The position numbers and the translations under genes are program-made. A stretch of DNA of 64,000 nt from Escarpia spicata (lineage: Eukaryota; Annelida; Polychaeta; Sabellida; Siboglinidae): positions 43,023,998 to 43,087,997 of the forward strand of contig OZ023214.1 in NCBI GenBank assembly GCA_963995525.1. Reading direction: 5' to 3'. The number at the start of each line of letters is the position of its first letter. Position 1 is the first letter of the stretch. Positions 43,101 through 54,690 of the stretch are shown piece after piece. Under the pieces are notes generated by a model. It was not told the origin of the DNA. It ran no database searches and was given only the letters and a program-made list of their open reading frames with translations.

Positions 43101-46100
43101 GAAAGAAGGTAAATAGACTGAAGATAGAAACATATAATGTAAGAACACTACTAAAAGATGAACAGATACAAGAACTGGAGGAAGAACTTAGGGAAACCAG
43201 GTTGGTGTGTGATGTGATCGGGATCAGAGAAGTCAGAAGAAGAGAGGTATGCTTCACTACCTTACAAAGCGGCCACCTACTATACCATTCCAAAGTGAAC
43301 AACGGCCAAGCAGGAGTAGGATTTCTCAAAAACAAGAAATGGAAAGACAATATAGTGAGAGTTAACAGCATCAGCCCCAGAGTAGTAGAATGTGTTCTAT
43401 GCATAACAAAGCGCTACAAACTGAAGATACTACAAGTAGATGCACCAACAACATCATACTCAGAAGAAGACACAGACAACTTCTACAACGACGTGGATGA
43501 GACCTTAGAAAAGCCAACCCACTACACGATAGTGATGGGAGACGTTAATGCGCAAGTAGGGAAACGAACAAACATTTTGGAAATGGCACCAGGCAAATTT
43601 GGCCTAGACGTGAGAAACGAAAGAGGTGACACCTTGGTAGAATGGGCAACATCAAGAAAGTACAAAATCATGAATACCATGTTTCAGAAGAAAGCAGGGA
43701 GGAGACGGCTAGGCATGGTCACTGACATAAATGTCATCAGCCAACTCAACATCAGAAGTGACCCCACAATGGTAATGAGCAACATCAAACTGGACGTCAA
43801 GGCTGAAAGGAAGAAGTTGATAAACAAGAGACCACCAAGTGTAGATACCACACAAATAGGAACAAAGAAGATCGAATTCCAACTCGAACTGCGAAATTTA
43901 TTTATTTGAGACACTATAAGAACTAGACGACATCGACATGTGACACATGCGTGAAAACATCACGGAGATGATCCAACTAAGTGTGACAAGTGTAGCCAAA
44001 GCAATCAACAGCCATGTAAAGACAAGAATATCGTCACCGACACGAGCACTAATGAAGAAACAACAAGAAATGGTGGATAACGGCGAGTGTAAAAAACAAA
44101 CAAAGTACGCAGAAATATGCAAGACCATCAAAAAGAAAGCGAAGGAGGACATCAGGAAGTACAATCAAGAGATCATACGAGAAACGATTATGGCATCAAA
44201 GAGCCTGAAGAAAGCCAGACGAATGCAGGCACTAGGTCAAGACAGACTGATTACACTTCTAAACAAGGAGGGTAGAGAAATAGAAGACCAAGATATGATC
44301 ATGGAATGAATAGAGGAATTCTACGCTGAGCTATACCACAGTGAACAGAATACCATAATTCACACCGACCCGAAAGAGGTACCAGAGATAACACCATGGG
44401 AGATGGAAGCAACGCTAAGAGATATGAAGAATGGGAAGACATCAGGCAATGACCATGTAAACATTGAAACATTAAAAGCAGGAGAAGATACCATCTCGAA
44501 GACACTGGCTAAGGTGTTTACTAAATGCTTATTCAGAAAGACGAATACCCACCGCATGGAAGAACGCAAAGATGGTGATAATCTTCAAGAAGGGAAATAA
44601 GAAAGACTAAAAGAACTACAGACCAGTACGTCTGTTATCAAACATCTAAAAATTACTCAAAAAGATACTAACGAATAGGCTAGAGAAATGAAAACCAACC
44701 ACAAGAGCAAGCAGGATTCAGAAGCAGGTACTCAACGACAGTCCACATACATGTCGTAAACTGCTTTCATTGACTACGAGAAGGCTTTCGATTCGGTGCA
44801 AACTCAAGCAATACTGACCTCCCTTCAAGAACAGGAGATAGAAGATGTGTACATCGAACTCCTGAAAGACATCTACACTAACAGCTCGGTGACAGTCCAC
44901 CTACACAAAAAGAGCAACAACAAGAGAGGAGTACGACAGGGTCACACCATATCGCCCAAGCTGTTTACGGCAACATTCGAAAGCATATTCCGAAGTCTGA
45001 CCTGAGACAGCGATACAATATCAGAGACAAAAACCAAGATAAGAAGATTCAAAGAAGAATCACCAATGGCTGGACAGCATTCGCCAAACACCGCGACATC
45101 TTCAAGGGTAACTTTGGAACATGCTTGAAGAGACAAATCTTCAACTCATGCGTACTTCCAGCGATGACATACGGTGCAGAAACATGGGCACTCACCATCC
45201 AGGCAAAGAACAAGCTAGCAGCCGCACAAACAAAGATGGAAAGAAGTATGTTAAACATCACATGACAAGTACTGGAAGGGCACCATCTGGCAGAGGATAG
45301 CGCAATACAGATTTGGAAACAACATGCTGAGGCCTTCGCCCCACCACGGGACACTACAGCTGCACAATGATGATGATGATTACTATTATTTCAATATTTG
45401 TAATCGTTATTATTACCCCAGCAGGCCTGTTAGTCATGCTTACCTCTGACATACTGCTAGTAGGGGATGTACAATTTGATTGTTTTGCATAAATCTGAAC
45501 TATTCTTAGACAAAACACTCAAATTGTGAATAATGCAATTACTGAATTAGACAGGGTGTATACCTTCAACATATTTAATCCAGTATTTAGATTATATTAA
45601 AAATGAAGAACAGAGATGGTCTAAGATGATTACAGAGTGTCTGATATAACCTTTGTAAGTATGCTATTAAAATTGGTATGTCTCTTACAACAATATATTC
45701 CGAATGCTGTTAGGTTATGACAGATATATTATAAATTTGACATATAGATTTATACGCTGACTGCAGTTCTCAATAAATGTCTTGATATGTAGCATTATTA
45801 ACAGTGATGAGAAATACATGTCTAGAATATGGATGTTCTGATTTAATTTCCTGTATAGACATTTTGTTGATTGGTGAATTAACTATGACATTGCATTCTG
45901 TACATTTTAACTATTATTTATAACACAACTATAGAACAATGATAACGTACATTGTATGGAGTCTGCGAATAAGGCAATTATTATTATTAATGTGCATGTA
46001 TATCTACCTATAGCAAGTCCTGGAGGGCCCAAGAGGATGCCTCCAACAACTGCTGTGAGCCCGGTGATGAGACCACCCTTCAGTGACTCTGTCACGGTCA

Positions 46101-46168
46101 CCTTCAGGTCATTGTCATCTGCCAGCTGGGCCAGCAGCTGTAAGACATCATCCACGTCCAGTGGCATC
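36910..46168 (-). CDS. C19orf12: C19orf12 homologue (two coding exons)
   Basis: The coding sequence joins 46167-46008 and 37169-36910 on the minus strand and gives 139 residues, close to the 141/152 of human. The split Gly codon rebuilds [19 protein letters not shown], which matches the Gly-rich hydrophobic hairpin of C19orf12 (residues about 31-64). The N-terminus [15 protein letters not shown] and the C-terminal helical part (residues about 75-139) also fit. The human protein lies in mitochondria, ER and their contacts, and its loss causes a brain-iron neurodegeneration (NBIA4/MPAN); its molecular role is unsettled. The start Met is preceded by an acceptor (CTGCAG ending at 46169), so at least one 5' non-coding exon lies further right. 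The 8,838-bp intron is filled with transposons. Confidence 0.93.
37230..40505 (+). mobile_element. CR1/jockey-like LINE, near full length but broken
   Basis: Lies antisense in the C19orf12 intron, 60 bp from its last exon. Parts in order: an N-terminal piece ([19 protein letters not shown], stop at 37484); endonuclease with [46 protein letters not shown] and [10 protein letters not shown] (stops at 38451 and 38865); a decayed linker; RT with [28 protein letters not shown] and [20 protein letters not shown]; then a C-terminal piece ([16 protein letters not shown]). The catalytic FADD is deleted at about 39655-39663, where INDID jumps to DTKLF. Not active. Confidence 0.88.
40580..41107 (+). mobile_element. 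Foldback element with about 110-125-bp inverted arms
   Basis: The left arm, 40580-40705, and the right arm, 40999-41107, are inverted copies at roughly 85 percent by eye (for example AGTTTGACTCAGCTAACTTC on the right and its complement at 40650-40669). The loop is about 290 bp. A partial second copy of the arm tip (CAGCCCTGGCTTGCGAGGAT) lies at 41122-41141. No coding capacity; presumably a non-autonomous DNA element next to the LINE end. Confidence 0.7.
41160..42799. other. C19orf12 intron sequence with no recognised content
   Basis: AT-rich, with ATTACTATTA-rich stretches at 42035-42130 and 42710-42795. No exon or element was recognised. Frames at 41206-41594 overlap each other without a domain. 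Confidence 0.5.
42800..45378 (+). mobile_element. RTE-like LINE with a tRNA-like 5' head, broken
   Basis: The head has an A box TGGCCGAGTGG (42811-42821) and a B box GGTTTGAATCA (42854-42864), a tRNA-like pol III promoter. After about 200 bp the endonuclease begins ([28 protein letters not shown]). RT pieces follow in several frames ([53 protein letters not shown]). The YADD block is missing after 45000. The 3' end is CACAATGATGATGATGATTA, an ATG-type tail. It lies antisense within the C19orf12 intron. Confidence 0.82.
45379..46007. other. C19orf12 intron, no further content
   Basis: AT-rich, with no recognised element. Confidence 0.5.
46008..46168 (-). CDS. C19orf12: C19orf12 coding exon 1
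   Basis: The exon starts one base before ATG (46167-46165), after an acceptor TTTTGTCTGCAG. Its donor is ATAG|GTAGAT at 46007. It encodes residues 1-53: an N-terminal amphipathic helix, then [13 protein letters not shown], the first arm of the membrane hairpin. Confidence 0.92.
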
Positions 46169-46169
46169 C

Positions 46170-47511
46170 TGCAGACAAAACAACAATAACTGACAGTGGG
46201 TTACAATGAATGTTCTCATGCATACACACACGCAACTGCACGCTCACACTTGACAAGGATATCTGCAGACAACACTTTGTATATTTAGATTTAATTATTT
46301 GTTTTTTCTTCATTAGAAGAATGTAATTTGTTTGACCAACTTAATTTCACATTGAAAGGTAGCTCCTTGATTACGATTGTGAAAAGCAATCTTAGAAGAA
46401 TCTCTGGACCAACGTATGTCTTCATATATACAGTAAATTAATTTTCTTCACATAAAGTTATGATTTATTATTATTTTATATATGTAATATATATATATTG
46501 ATGTATATGTTCTCATGGATCAAATTAAAAACAATTTTTCTTCTAAGAAACTTAAAGTAGACAAATTGCCATCATGCACAAACCATGGGCTGACCCAGAT
46601 CCAGAAAAGGGAGGTGCCCAGTTTCCTCAAATAGGCACCAGGTGGCTCAGAACTCAGAATAAATTTATTTGATTTGTTTAAAAATACAATGTATCGAATA
46701 ATTTAAATAAGAAGTAAGATCAGGGAGACTCCCATTAAGACATCTAATGTTGCTAGCATGGAAGCCATGCCAGAAATGTAAATAACAAAACAGTTAACAC
46801 CACGTGATCAGTATATTAAATGACTTATCTGAACGGCTAATAATAATAATAATTCAACATACATTGATATTATAAATTATATATACATTATGAATGTGTA
46901 ACAATTGTGAATGAGGCAGAATGAACAATAATTCACAATGAAATAGTTTTTAATAATGTAGGTGGAGAAACCATAAAGACTGTGTGTAAATGTTATTAAT
47001 GCATGTAAATACATTCATATGTACGAATGTACATACATATGTACGTTCATATGCACGGACACTCACCTCCATACAGTACATACACACCACACACATGAGC
47101 TGACACCAACAAGAGTTCCTCATCGATCTTCTGCCTTTCGTTCTGATGTAATAAAACACCTTTAAGTAACTCATTGAGCATGATATTCTCTTAAACCTAA
47201 TGGCTGCTCCCGAAGACAACAATAATTATGTTTTGATTTTTCTCGGGAGCTCACAAGGGGCAGGAGGCCATCCATAGCTGTTCCCTGAAGATAGCATTAA
47301 TTTCAACCTGTTTCACCTCGGCGGCATATAACTAATAAGGGGCAGGATGCCATCTCATGGTGTCCAAACATTACATTCTGATATGATGAACACATTCTGC
47401 CAAGATAAAGGGGGGCACCAGGGCACCTGGTAGACATCCCCTGGATCTGCCCATGCCAACAATTAACAATACAAGACATATCATCATATCACAATCAAAT
47501 CAAATCATGTT
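46170..47511. other. Upstream of C19orf12 coding exon 1; nothing recognised
   Basis: It should hold an intron of C19orf12, because an acceptor precedes the start codon; the non-coding exon was not located. A short palindromic stretch with ACATTCATATGTACGAATGT lies at 47010-47029. A block near 47395-47455 repeats the theme of 46590-46640 (GGGGCACC...CCTGGATCTGCCCATG), in inverted orientation. Confidence 0.45.
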
Positions 47512-47691
47512 CAGAGCTGGGGTCGATTACGATTGTAATATTAATCGATTGTAATCGATTACACTCACAGTTGTAATCGTAATTGTCTCCTGTAATTGTG
47601 TAATCAGACTCGATTACGTATGATTACACCTAATAATTTGTTTTCAAACAGTGATTAAACATGTCATAATACTCTGATTCCAGTATATATA

Positions 47692-47818
47692 GGTTTCTAT
47701 TCATGAATGATTGCATGCATGCATGCATATATGTATATATATGTATATATATATATGTATATATATTATATACATGTATATATACATGCATGCATGCAAC
47801 CATTCATGAATAGAAACC
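47692..47818. repeat. 127-bp near-perfect palindrome
   Basis: The arms start GGTTTCTATTCATGAATG, then TTGCATGCATGCATG, then a TATATG/CATATA core. Only one or two mismatches are seen in the outer 35 bp (A versus G at position 19). It lies inside the hAT-type element, directly before the LINE tail. Confidence 0.9.
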
Positions 47819-48260
47819 ATTTGACTATTGCAATTCCCTCCTTTATAATATCGCTAGCAAGGATATCACAAAACTTCAGCGTGTCCAAAATGTTCTAGCA
47901 AGAGTAGTTACAAGGTCTCCTAATTTGTCTCGCTCTGTACCACTTTTGAAGTCTTTGCATTGGCTTCCTGTACGATATCGTATAATATTTAAGATCTGTA
48001 CCATTACATACCAGGCACTGTCCAGTAAGCAACCATCTTATTTGCATTCATTGCTTATTCCTGTAAGAAAACCTATCCAGGTTCGATCGTCTAGTCCTGA
48101 CCTACTTTTTGTTCCTAGAGTCAACACAAACATTGGAACTAGGGCTTTTTCTGTTGCTGCACCAATTCTTTGGAATATGCTCCCTCTTATCTTTACAACC
48201 TTGCTTATCCACCATAGTTCCCTATCGCCTTGACCCATCATTTGACAACTGGAATACTAC
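47819..48260 (+). pseudogene. LINE C-terminal remnant
   Basis: It reads FDYCNSLLYNIASKDITKL, LQRVQNVLARVVT, SLHWLPVRYRIIFKICTITY and RAFSVAAPILWNMLP in one frame, which is the post-RT domain of a LINE. It starts abruptly at the palindrome edge. The frame is open to 48233, so decay is mild compared with other LINE pieces here. Confidence 0.82.
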
Positions 48261-49063
48261 TTTGGATTTTGAGATTGACCAATCCTTTTGTTTTGATGCG
48301 CCTAGAATTAGAAGTTATCTTGTTATTATTATTAATAATCACAGAAACTCTGGTGCACTGGTCAGTAATCCCAGCACATGGGCCATGGCTAATTGCAATT
48401 TACTTTTATTGGTATCCCACTGCTCACTGGCTAGTCACTGCAAGTGTTTGCACAGATCCTTCTGAAGGATTACATCCTTTGGTTTTTTCACAGTTTTGTC
48501 AGAAGATTCTTCATATGTCTGATTCAGATGATTATCTGGCCTGGTCATACCTGGACCATGGCTAATTGCAATTTACTTTTATTGGTTTCTCACTGCTAAT
48601 GATTGCACAGAATCATACAAATCCTTCCAAAGGATTAAATCTTGTGGTTGTTTCCAGTCATGCCTGCAGCCTACCCTTTGAAATACAATTTCGAAGTGCC
48701 TACAGTTGGTCAACTGCACTGTTTGTCAGAAGAGTTGATATGCCTGGTCACACCTGAAATTCAACCAATTCATGCAGTAGCATACTGTGAGATATGTGCA
48801 ACTACAACACGGTGTACATTCTGCTTACAGCATATTTGATTACACATAATAATTATGTATATCTGGTTAATATTGTACGACATAAACTTAGCACATCATA
48901 CATACTATAACAATTGAGGAATGAAGACTAATACAAAACGTAATCGTAATCAGAGAACTGTAATCATAATCTTTTTTTTCAAGTGTGTAATTGTAATCGA
49001 CTTTTCCCAAGACAGTGTAATCATAATCATGAGTGTGTTTTCGACCCCAGCTCTGATCATGTT

Positions 49064-50450
49064 ACCATCGAATCTGTCTTGGACAACCACTCCTTCTATA
49101 CAGCCAAAGCAGACTCTAAATGTAGGTGGTGTAGTATAGCAACTTGCAAGAATACATCGAGACCAGTGAGAGGTACGCCATCTGGTGGAAAACGGGTCAC
49201 TATTATGATTCTTTTCTGAAGCAATAATTAATTTTCACAAACGTAACACTATTGACTGTCACTATAATTCCACTGCTAAGTAATGACAAGTTAATATGTC
49301 TAACTTAGTTGTGCATAATATTTTTACAGATGAACAAGCGTTACATAAATTTGCGATAACACTGTTGGACTAACAGTTTTAAAGAAACATGCATTACAAG
49401 AAAGAAAAACTACAAAACATACAATGATATATTCATTATTCAGGTGTACTGCAATCTGTATCATAATCTGAAACAACCATGGAAGTCAATTCTTTGAACC
49501 GGGAAATTTAAACCTGACGTGAAAAATGTGGAGATGATCAAAAATTAGGCTGTCGTCTGTGTTAGACGATGTAAACCATCCTGTATGTGTCATCTCCAGT
49601 TATCCTCCCTGACCACTTGCGCATCTGTCTTACATCCTCTCTAAGTCCTCTGCTGGCCATTCATTACTTCATTAATATTGAAGCTGTGCCACCAGCTCCA
49701 TTTACCCTTTTCTCACCTGTTCATCAAATGTCATATCATGTATTACCTGCTACCATTTGTTAGATGTGTACACCTTTGTTACCTGTGTACACTGTGTTAA
49801 ATTGTTACCTGTGTACACCATTATTACATGTGTATACCATTGTTATCTATGTACACCATGGTTGTTACCTGTGTACACAATTGTGATGTGTGTATGACAC
49901 TGTTACCTGTGTTCACAATCATTACCTGTGTACACTATTGATACAAGTGAATATCATAATTGCATGTGTACAACACTGTTACTTGTATTCATAATCATTA
50001 CATATGTACACCATTGATACTAGTGAACACCACAATTACACATGTACACCATTAATTGTTACATGTATTTATGATGTTATCTGTGAATGTGTACATCAGT
50101 GTACACCATTGCTATCTGTACATCATATTCATGTGTACACCAGTATTATCGATGTACACCACAGTGACCACTGTTACATTTGTTCAAAATTGTGACATAT
50201 TTGTACACCAGTATCTGTGTATATATGTACACCAGTTTTATCGGCTGTGTATACAATATTGCATTGTCACAAGTGTTCACAAGTTCTACTTGTGTACCAA
50301 AGTGTTACCTCTGACCTGTGGCTGTGTACAATACAATGCAATATACAATACAATATATTTATTCACAGACTACATTCAGTTACAACTGTTTTGGTAGTGG
50401 TGACATATATACATTATATGTAGGCATACATAAGTTTCACCTGTATACAC
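49064..50450 (+). repeat. Diverged 20-25-bp tandem repeat around GTTACCTGTGTACACCATT
   Basis: From about 49745 to 50450, units of the type GTTACCTGTGTACACCATT recur about 25 times with many changes. The section 49064-49744 before it has no recognised content. Confidence 0.65.
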
Positions 50451-51039
50451 CATAATTATAAGTGTTATTCCGGCAACTGCGACCAACAGCAAGAAGGATA
50501 TTTTGTATCAAAAATCACATCTCAAAAAGTATTTTACCAATTCAGTTTTTGTTTTCACACTTCAGTTTCTCATTCTTGCTCTTCCATGTAAGTTCATAAT
50601 CTCAGTCTGGAGCAATGTCGCACTGTTGTGATTATATACAATGTGGATGCACGAAGTTGGTGATTATCATTATGATTTATGTACAGCATGGCCATGGATG
50701 TGGTACAGGTTTAAATAATTTAAAATGGTTATGTTCTGGATAAATAAAACAGTTCCACCTGGCTAAAAAGGTGTGAAAGTGCATTTTAGCCATATCATAA
50801 AAATAAAAAAATCTATATTTGGTATTTTATAATTATTTTCATTGACGGGATATACTATAATATTATTTGTAAAGTTTGGCAAAGGCTAAACTTAAAGCCA
50901 AAGGCAAAGCCAAGGCAAGCCAAGGCAAGCCAAAGGCAAAGGCCACGGTCCGACCAACACCAACTTGACCAAGATTACTTATGACACGCGTTTAAAATAA
51001 ATCTTTATTGATCCGTTACTATACTGTACGCTACCTGTG
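50451..51039. other. No gene recognised
   Basis: AT-rich. A short CAAGGCAAAGCCAAGGC tandem repeat lies at 50893-50945. Confidence 0.5.
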
Positions 51040-52130
51040 ATGTTCAATTAGACGCTTTTGTACAAACACACCTCTTTCGTTTCGGTGAGTAATTAGGCGG
51101 CCCTTGGGATTCCCCGCAGGATTGCCATGCCCATGGCCGAAGTTGTTGCAGTTTCCGTCGCTACGCCATTTCCTGGGTCATAGGAGAAAGGTCCCCCATA
51201 GGTCATGTTTATATCACGTGGACTACGGAACGTGGCGTTGTCGTGACGCGTTCCTAATTATAATATTCAAATGTTTGCCCATATATGGATGTGCACAACA
51301 TAACCAGCCAATCAGTGGTTGCCATTCCCCAACGTAAACAATAATCATCTGGCGCTGCAAGGTTGGTGGTGAAATACATTCAGTGTAGCAGAAAGCTGTC
51401 GACTATTTTGACTAAAAATCAGGATCCACGCAAGCATTTCATACGAACTTCACAAGAAACATAGAACGGTAAGTTCCAAAGGTAAAATACACACTTCTTT
51501 GTATGTATTACTAAGCTTGATTGAGAACGACTAGTGGAAAAATAGACTCGTATTTTGACCCCTGGTTGACATCATTTTCTGTAAGCGTAATTTATGCGTT
51601 GGACACAATGACGCCCCACAGTAAATGGATTAATAACGGTAAAATGCTTGGCTATACGTTTCCAAATTCACACCAGAAATTGATGAAATACCGCTGTGTA
51701 CCAAAATTGTTGTGGAAAATGAAACGAGAGGATTTCTGCCATTTGATTTCAGCTAGTTTGGTCGATCGCTACGCCAACCAACCTATTTCTATTACGTAAA
51801 ACTTTCCAGTTGCGCAGAAGCGTTTTATTTGTCCGATCACTATCATGGTTGTTTCCGTCTATTTGATTATACTATTGTTGTAAAGGACTATGTCAAATTT
51901 CGTCGCCGCCATTCTCTGTCGCCTACGAAAGTTGTCCGTACTACCGTAGTTTAGGTTTGACAGCTGTACGACTACGAGGGCGTGGTTCTTGTTTGTATAC
52001 AAACCTACGTCACCGCTGGCCTTCATCGAACCTAGGAGACTAGGCAGCGCACTGCAAGTTATGGCTTCGAAAGCTATTTGTAGCGGGTTGTTAGCGCTGG
52101 CAACATAATTATGGTAATGGATTCCTAGTA
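51040..52130. promoter_or_regulatory. Candidate promoter region between C19orf12 and TP53INP
   Basis: CpG dinucleotides and mixed-base sequence are clearly denser here (for example 51190-51270 and 51900-52090) than in the AT-rich flanks. It lies between the divergent C19orf12 and TP53INP coding regions, both of which must have upstream non-coding exons. A GTAATG donor-like site follows at 52115. This is inference from composition and position only. Confidence 0.3.
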
Positions 52131-54171
52131 ATGATGATAACAGTGTAGAACTTTTCCAACAATACAGTCAGGTCTGGTTCAAATTTAGCATTAGATGGGT
52201 ACACAATATGCACACATTAAATTTGTAAAATTACTAACAGAATATTATATCAGAATAGTAACAATTATGTTTGAATCTGCTGGACAATTTTTGCTACATT
52301 ACGTACAGATACTTGTGTAATATTTTTTACTAAAACTGAAGTATATAGGACCAACAGAATTAATGCTTATAGAACTGCTATACAACCTGTTTTTTTAATA
52401 CATTCCAGTAATCAATTTAATTAAACATATAAAATAATTTATTTATTATATTATTATATTATATTTTAAACTGAAGTGGGCATTTAAACATATAAAGATT
52501 TTGTCACATGCTAAACCTATCAAACACTCATGATTGTTGAAACCTATCATGATGAAATATAATGTAAGTCATTAATCTTACACACAAACTTAATAATTTT
52601 GTAAATGTATAATATATGTAGCTATCTTTCAAAACTCTATTTGGTGCTTGACAGAGCTGTTGGGAACATATAATCATCCTTCATCAGCATTACTGTTTGT
52701 GAGCATCTCTCGGGTGACACGTGTACGAGCCAACAAAATAGTAATTGTCAGTTCTTAATGTTTTGCAAACACCAGTGTGTGCTGAGCTCAGTATGAATTT
52801 GCTAATGTTAAATGAGCACATTGTTTACACTATCTATAATCTACATGTTGCGTGTGATGTGTCCAAGATGAATGAGACATTTATGTTCTACCTCCATTAA
52901 GGTCAACAGTCAACTGCCCCAGCGCCAGCAACCAGCCCAACAAAACAGCCACCACCAACTACCAGGTACAAACATCTTTCTGAGTATAGCAGTCATTGGC
53001 TGTTGCTGGTTGTGATGACTCTACATAGACTAGTAACATTTCAATGTTGTGTCGTTTCATAGCTTCCAGATACATTAATTTTTAAGCATGGAATATAAGC
53101 TTTTTAACTGTACGATAATTTGTGTGGTGATCATTATTGGCTCATATGAACTGTAATATACACCAAGTAAAATCATTGTCTAAAAAATTTTATTCTGGCA
53201 AAACCAGTGTGCATACCTATGTTAACAGGAAAAACTATATACACAGATGCTTTGTTGGAATGAATCAGTTAAAATCTGATTTATTGTATGACTGGAAGTG
53301 GAAGATTGCCAAATAAATTGTACAGTTACAAACTGCTGATATATTTTGGCAGATGTGTGAGTAATTGCCTATGGTTATGTAGGTTAGGTGTGCTTTGAAC
53401 ACTTGGGCCTGGTGATTGAATGCTGCTAATTAAAATGTCTGGCACAGCTTTATATTGCCTGTTTGGCTTGTCTTTGTTTCTGGTAATGTATGTTCACAAA
53501 GAGAATGGTACCATTCATATAGCAGTAAAACTTACATGAAATATATTGTGTGGGTTCACTTGTGTAATCAAATGCAACCAAAGAACTGGTCAGTTGTAAT
53601 TATGATTGACCCAACATTCACATCTGATGACGTACGTATGTGTTGCACGATCCTGATGATTACAATTTAAATTTTGTCTCATTTATTGCATCTTTACTGA
53701 TTGCCTGATAATCAAGTGGACTTACATGCACTGTGAATTGCTAATAAATACAACTGTGTTGCTAATTAGTTTATTCATGTGACATCTAAGAAAATTGCTG
53801 CAGTATGAATACACAGTATTCTACACTGTCATTCAGTGATGCCCATTAGCTGGATCCAATATCTGTCTGGACTAAGACTGCACCATTACAGTATAGAAAC
53901 ACTCCGGATATATTTGTGGCTTTACATGTAGGAGGGCTGAAGTGAGACACCCACTGTCTATGACACATATTGTGGGTGAGGCCTGCATGCTGTCTATTGA
54001 CTTCTTAAACATATCTTAATAAATTAAATATTATTATTATTATTAATCTCTCGGAAGTTTTCATTAAAAAACAAGACAAAAACAAGAAGTGAATATCAAT
54101 AAATATTGAATTATTATATAAATAGTAGTGCCGCTCGAGAGCAATAGGATAGAAAATAAGAGATAAGGACA
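52131..54171. other. No gene recognised; one exon-like segment
   Basis: A segment at about 52904-52965 rich in CAG/CCA triplets is bounded by ATTAAG on the left and CAG|GTACAA on the right and could be a small exon; all three frames are open. The rest is AT-rich. Confidence 0.4.
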
Positions 54172-54690
54172 GACATCATCATTGTGCAGCTGTAGTATCC
54201 CGTGGTTGGGCGAAGGCCTCAGCATGTCATTTCCAAATCTGCCTGTCTTGCGCTATATCCTCTGCCAGATGGTGTCCTTCCAGTACTCGTCTAGTTCGTC
54301 TCCACCATCTCGCCAGTCTTCCTCTAGATAATTTCCCTTTGTAAGGTCTCCAGATTGTGATAGGTGATGTCCATCGGTTATCTGGTAGTCTGCTGATGTG
54401 CCCTGCCTAGGTCCGCTTCTGTCTTCTGATTTGTTCTATCACGTCTATGACCGATGTCTTCTCTCTTACCCAGATGTTTGTTTTTCTCCCGATATGTGAT
54501 GTTTAACATACCATCTTTATTTGTGCGGCTGCTAGCTTGTTCTTTGCCTGGATGTTGAATGCCTATGTTTCCGCGCCGTATGTTATCGCTGGAAGTACGC
54601 ATGAGTTGTAGACTTCAAGCAGGTTCCAAAGTTACCCTTGAAGATGTCGCGGTGTTTGGCGAATGCTGTCCAGGCAACGGTGCTATAGGG
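54172..54690 (-). pseudogene. 3' end of a second RTE-like LINE copy
   Basis: The minus strand matches the end of the LINE at 42800-45378 (for example TGGAAGGACACCATCTGGCA against 45272-45291, and the same CAATGATGATG end). It retains more of the C-terminal region than that copy and is in the opposite orientation. It is 5' truncated near 54690. Confidence 0.8.

Larger units (their letters stand above)
47512..49055 (+). mobile_element. hAT-type non-autonomous element with 8-bp target duplication
   Basis: Perfect 15-bp inverted ends CAGAGCTGGGGTCGA (47512-47526 and, inverted, 49041-49055). The 8-bp duplication ATCATGTT lies at 47504-47511 and 49056-49063. Subterminal repeats of the GTAATCGATTAC / GTAATCATAATC type fill both ends. 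CAG-type termini with an 8-bp target are diagnostic of hAT elements. No transposase is present; the interior has a palindrome and a LINE tail. Confidence 0.88.

Noticed and set aside
49745..50450. CRISPR-like array
   Set aside because: Units are imperfect, contiguous and without unique spacers, and the genome is clearly eukaryotic.
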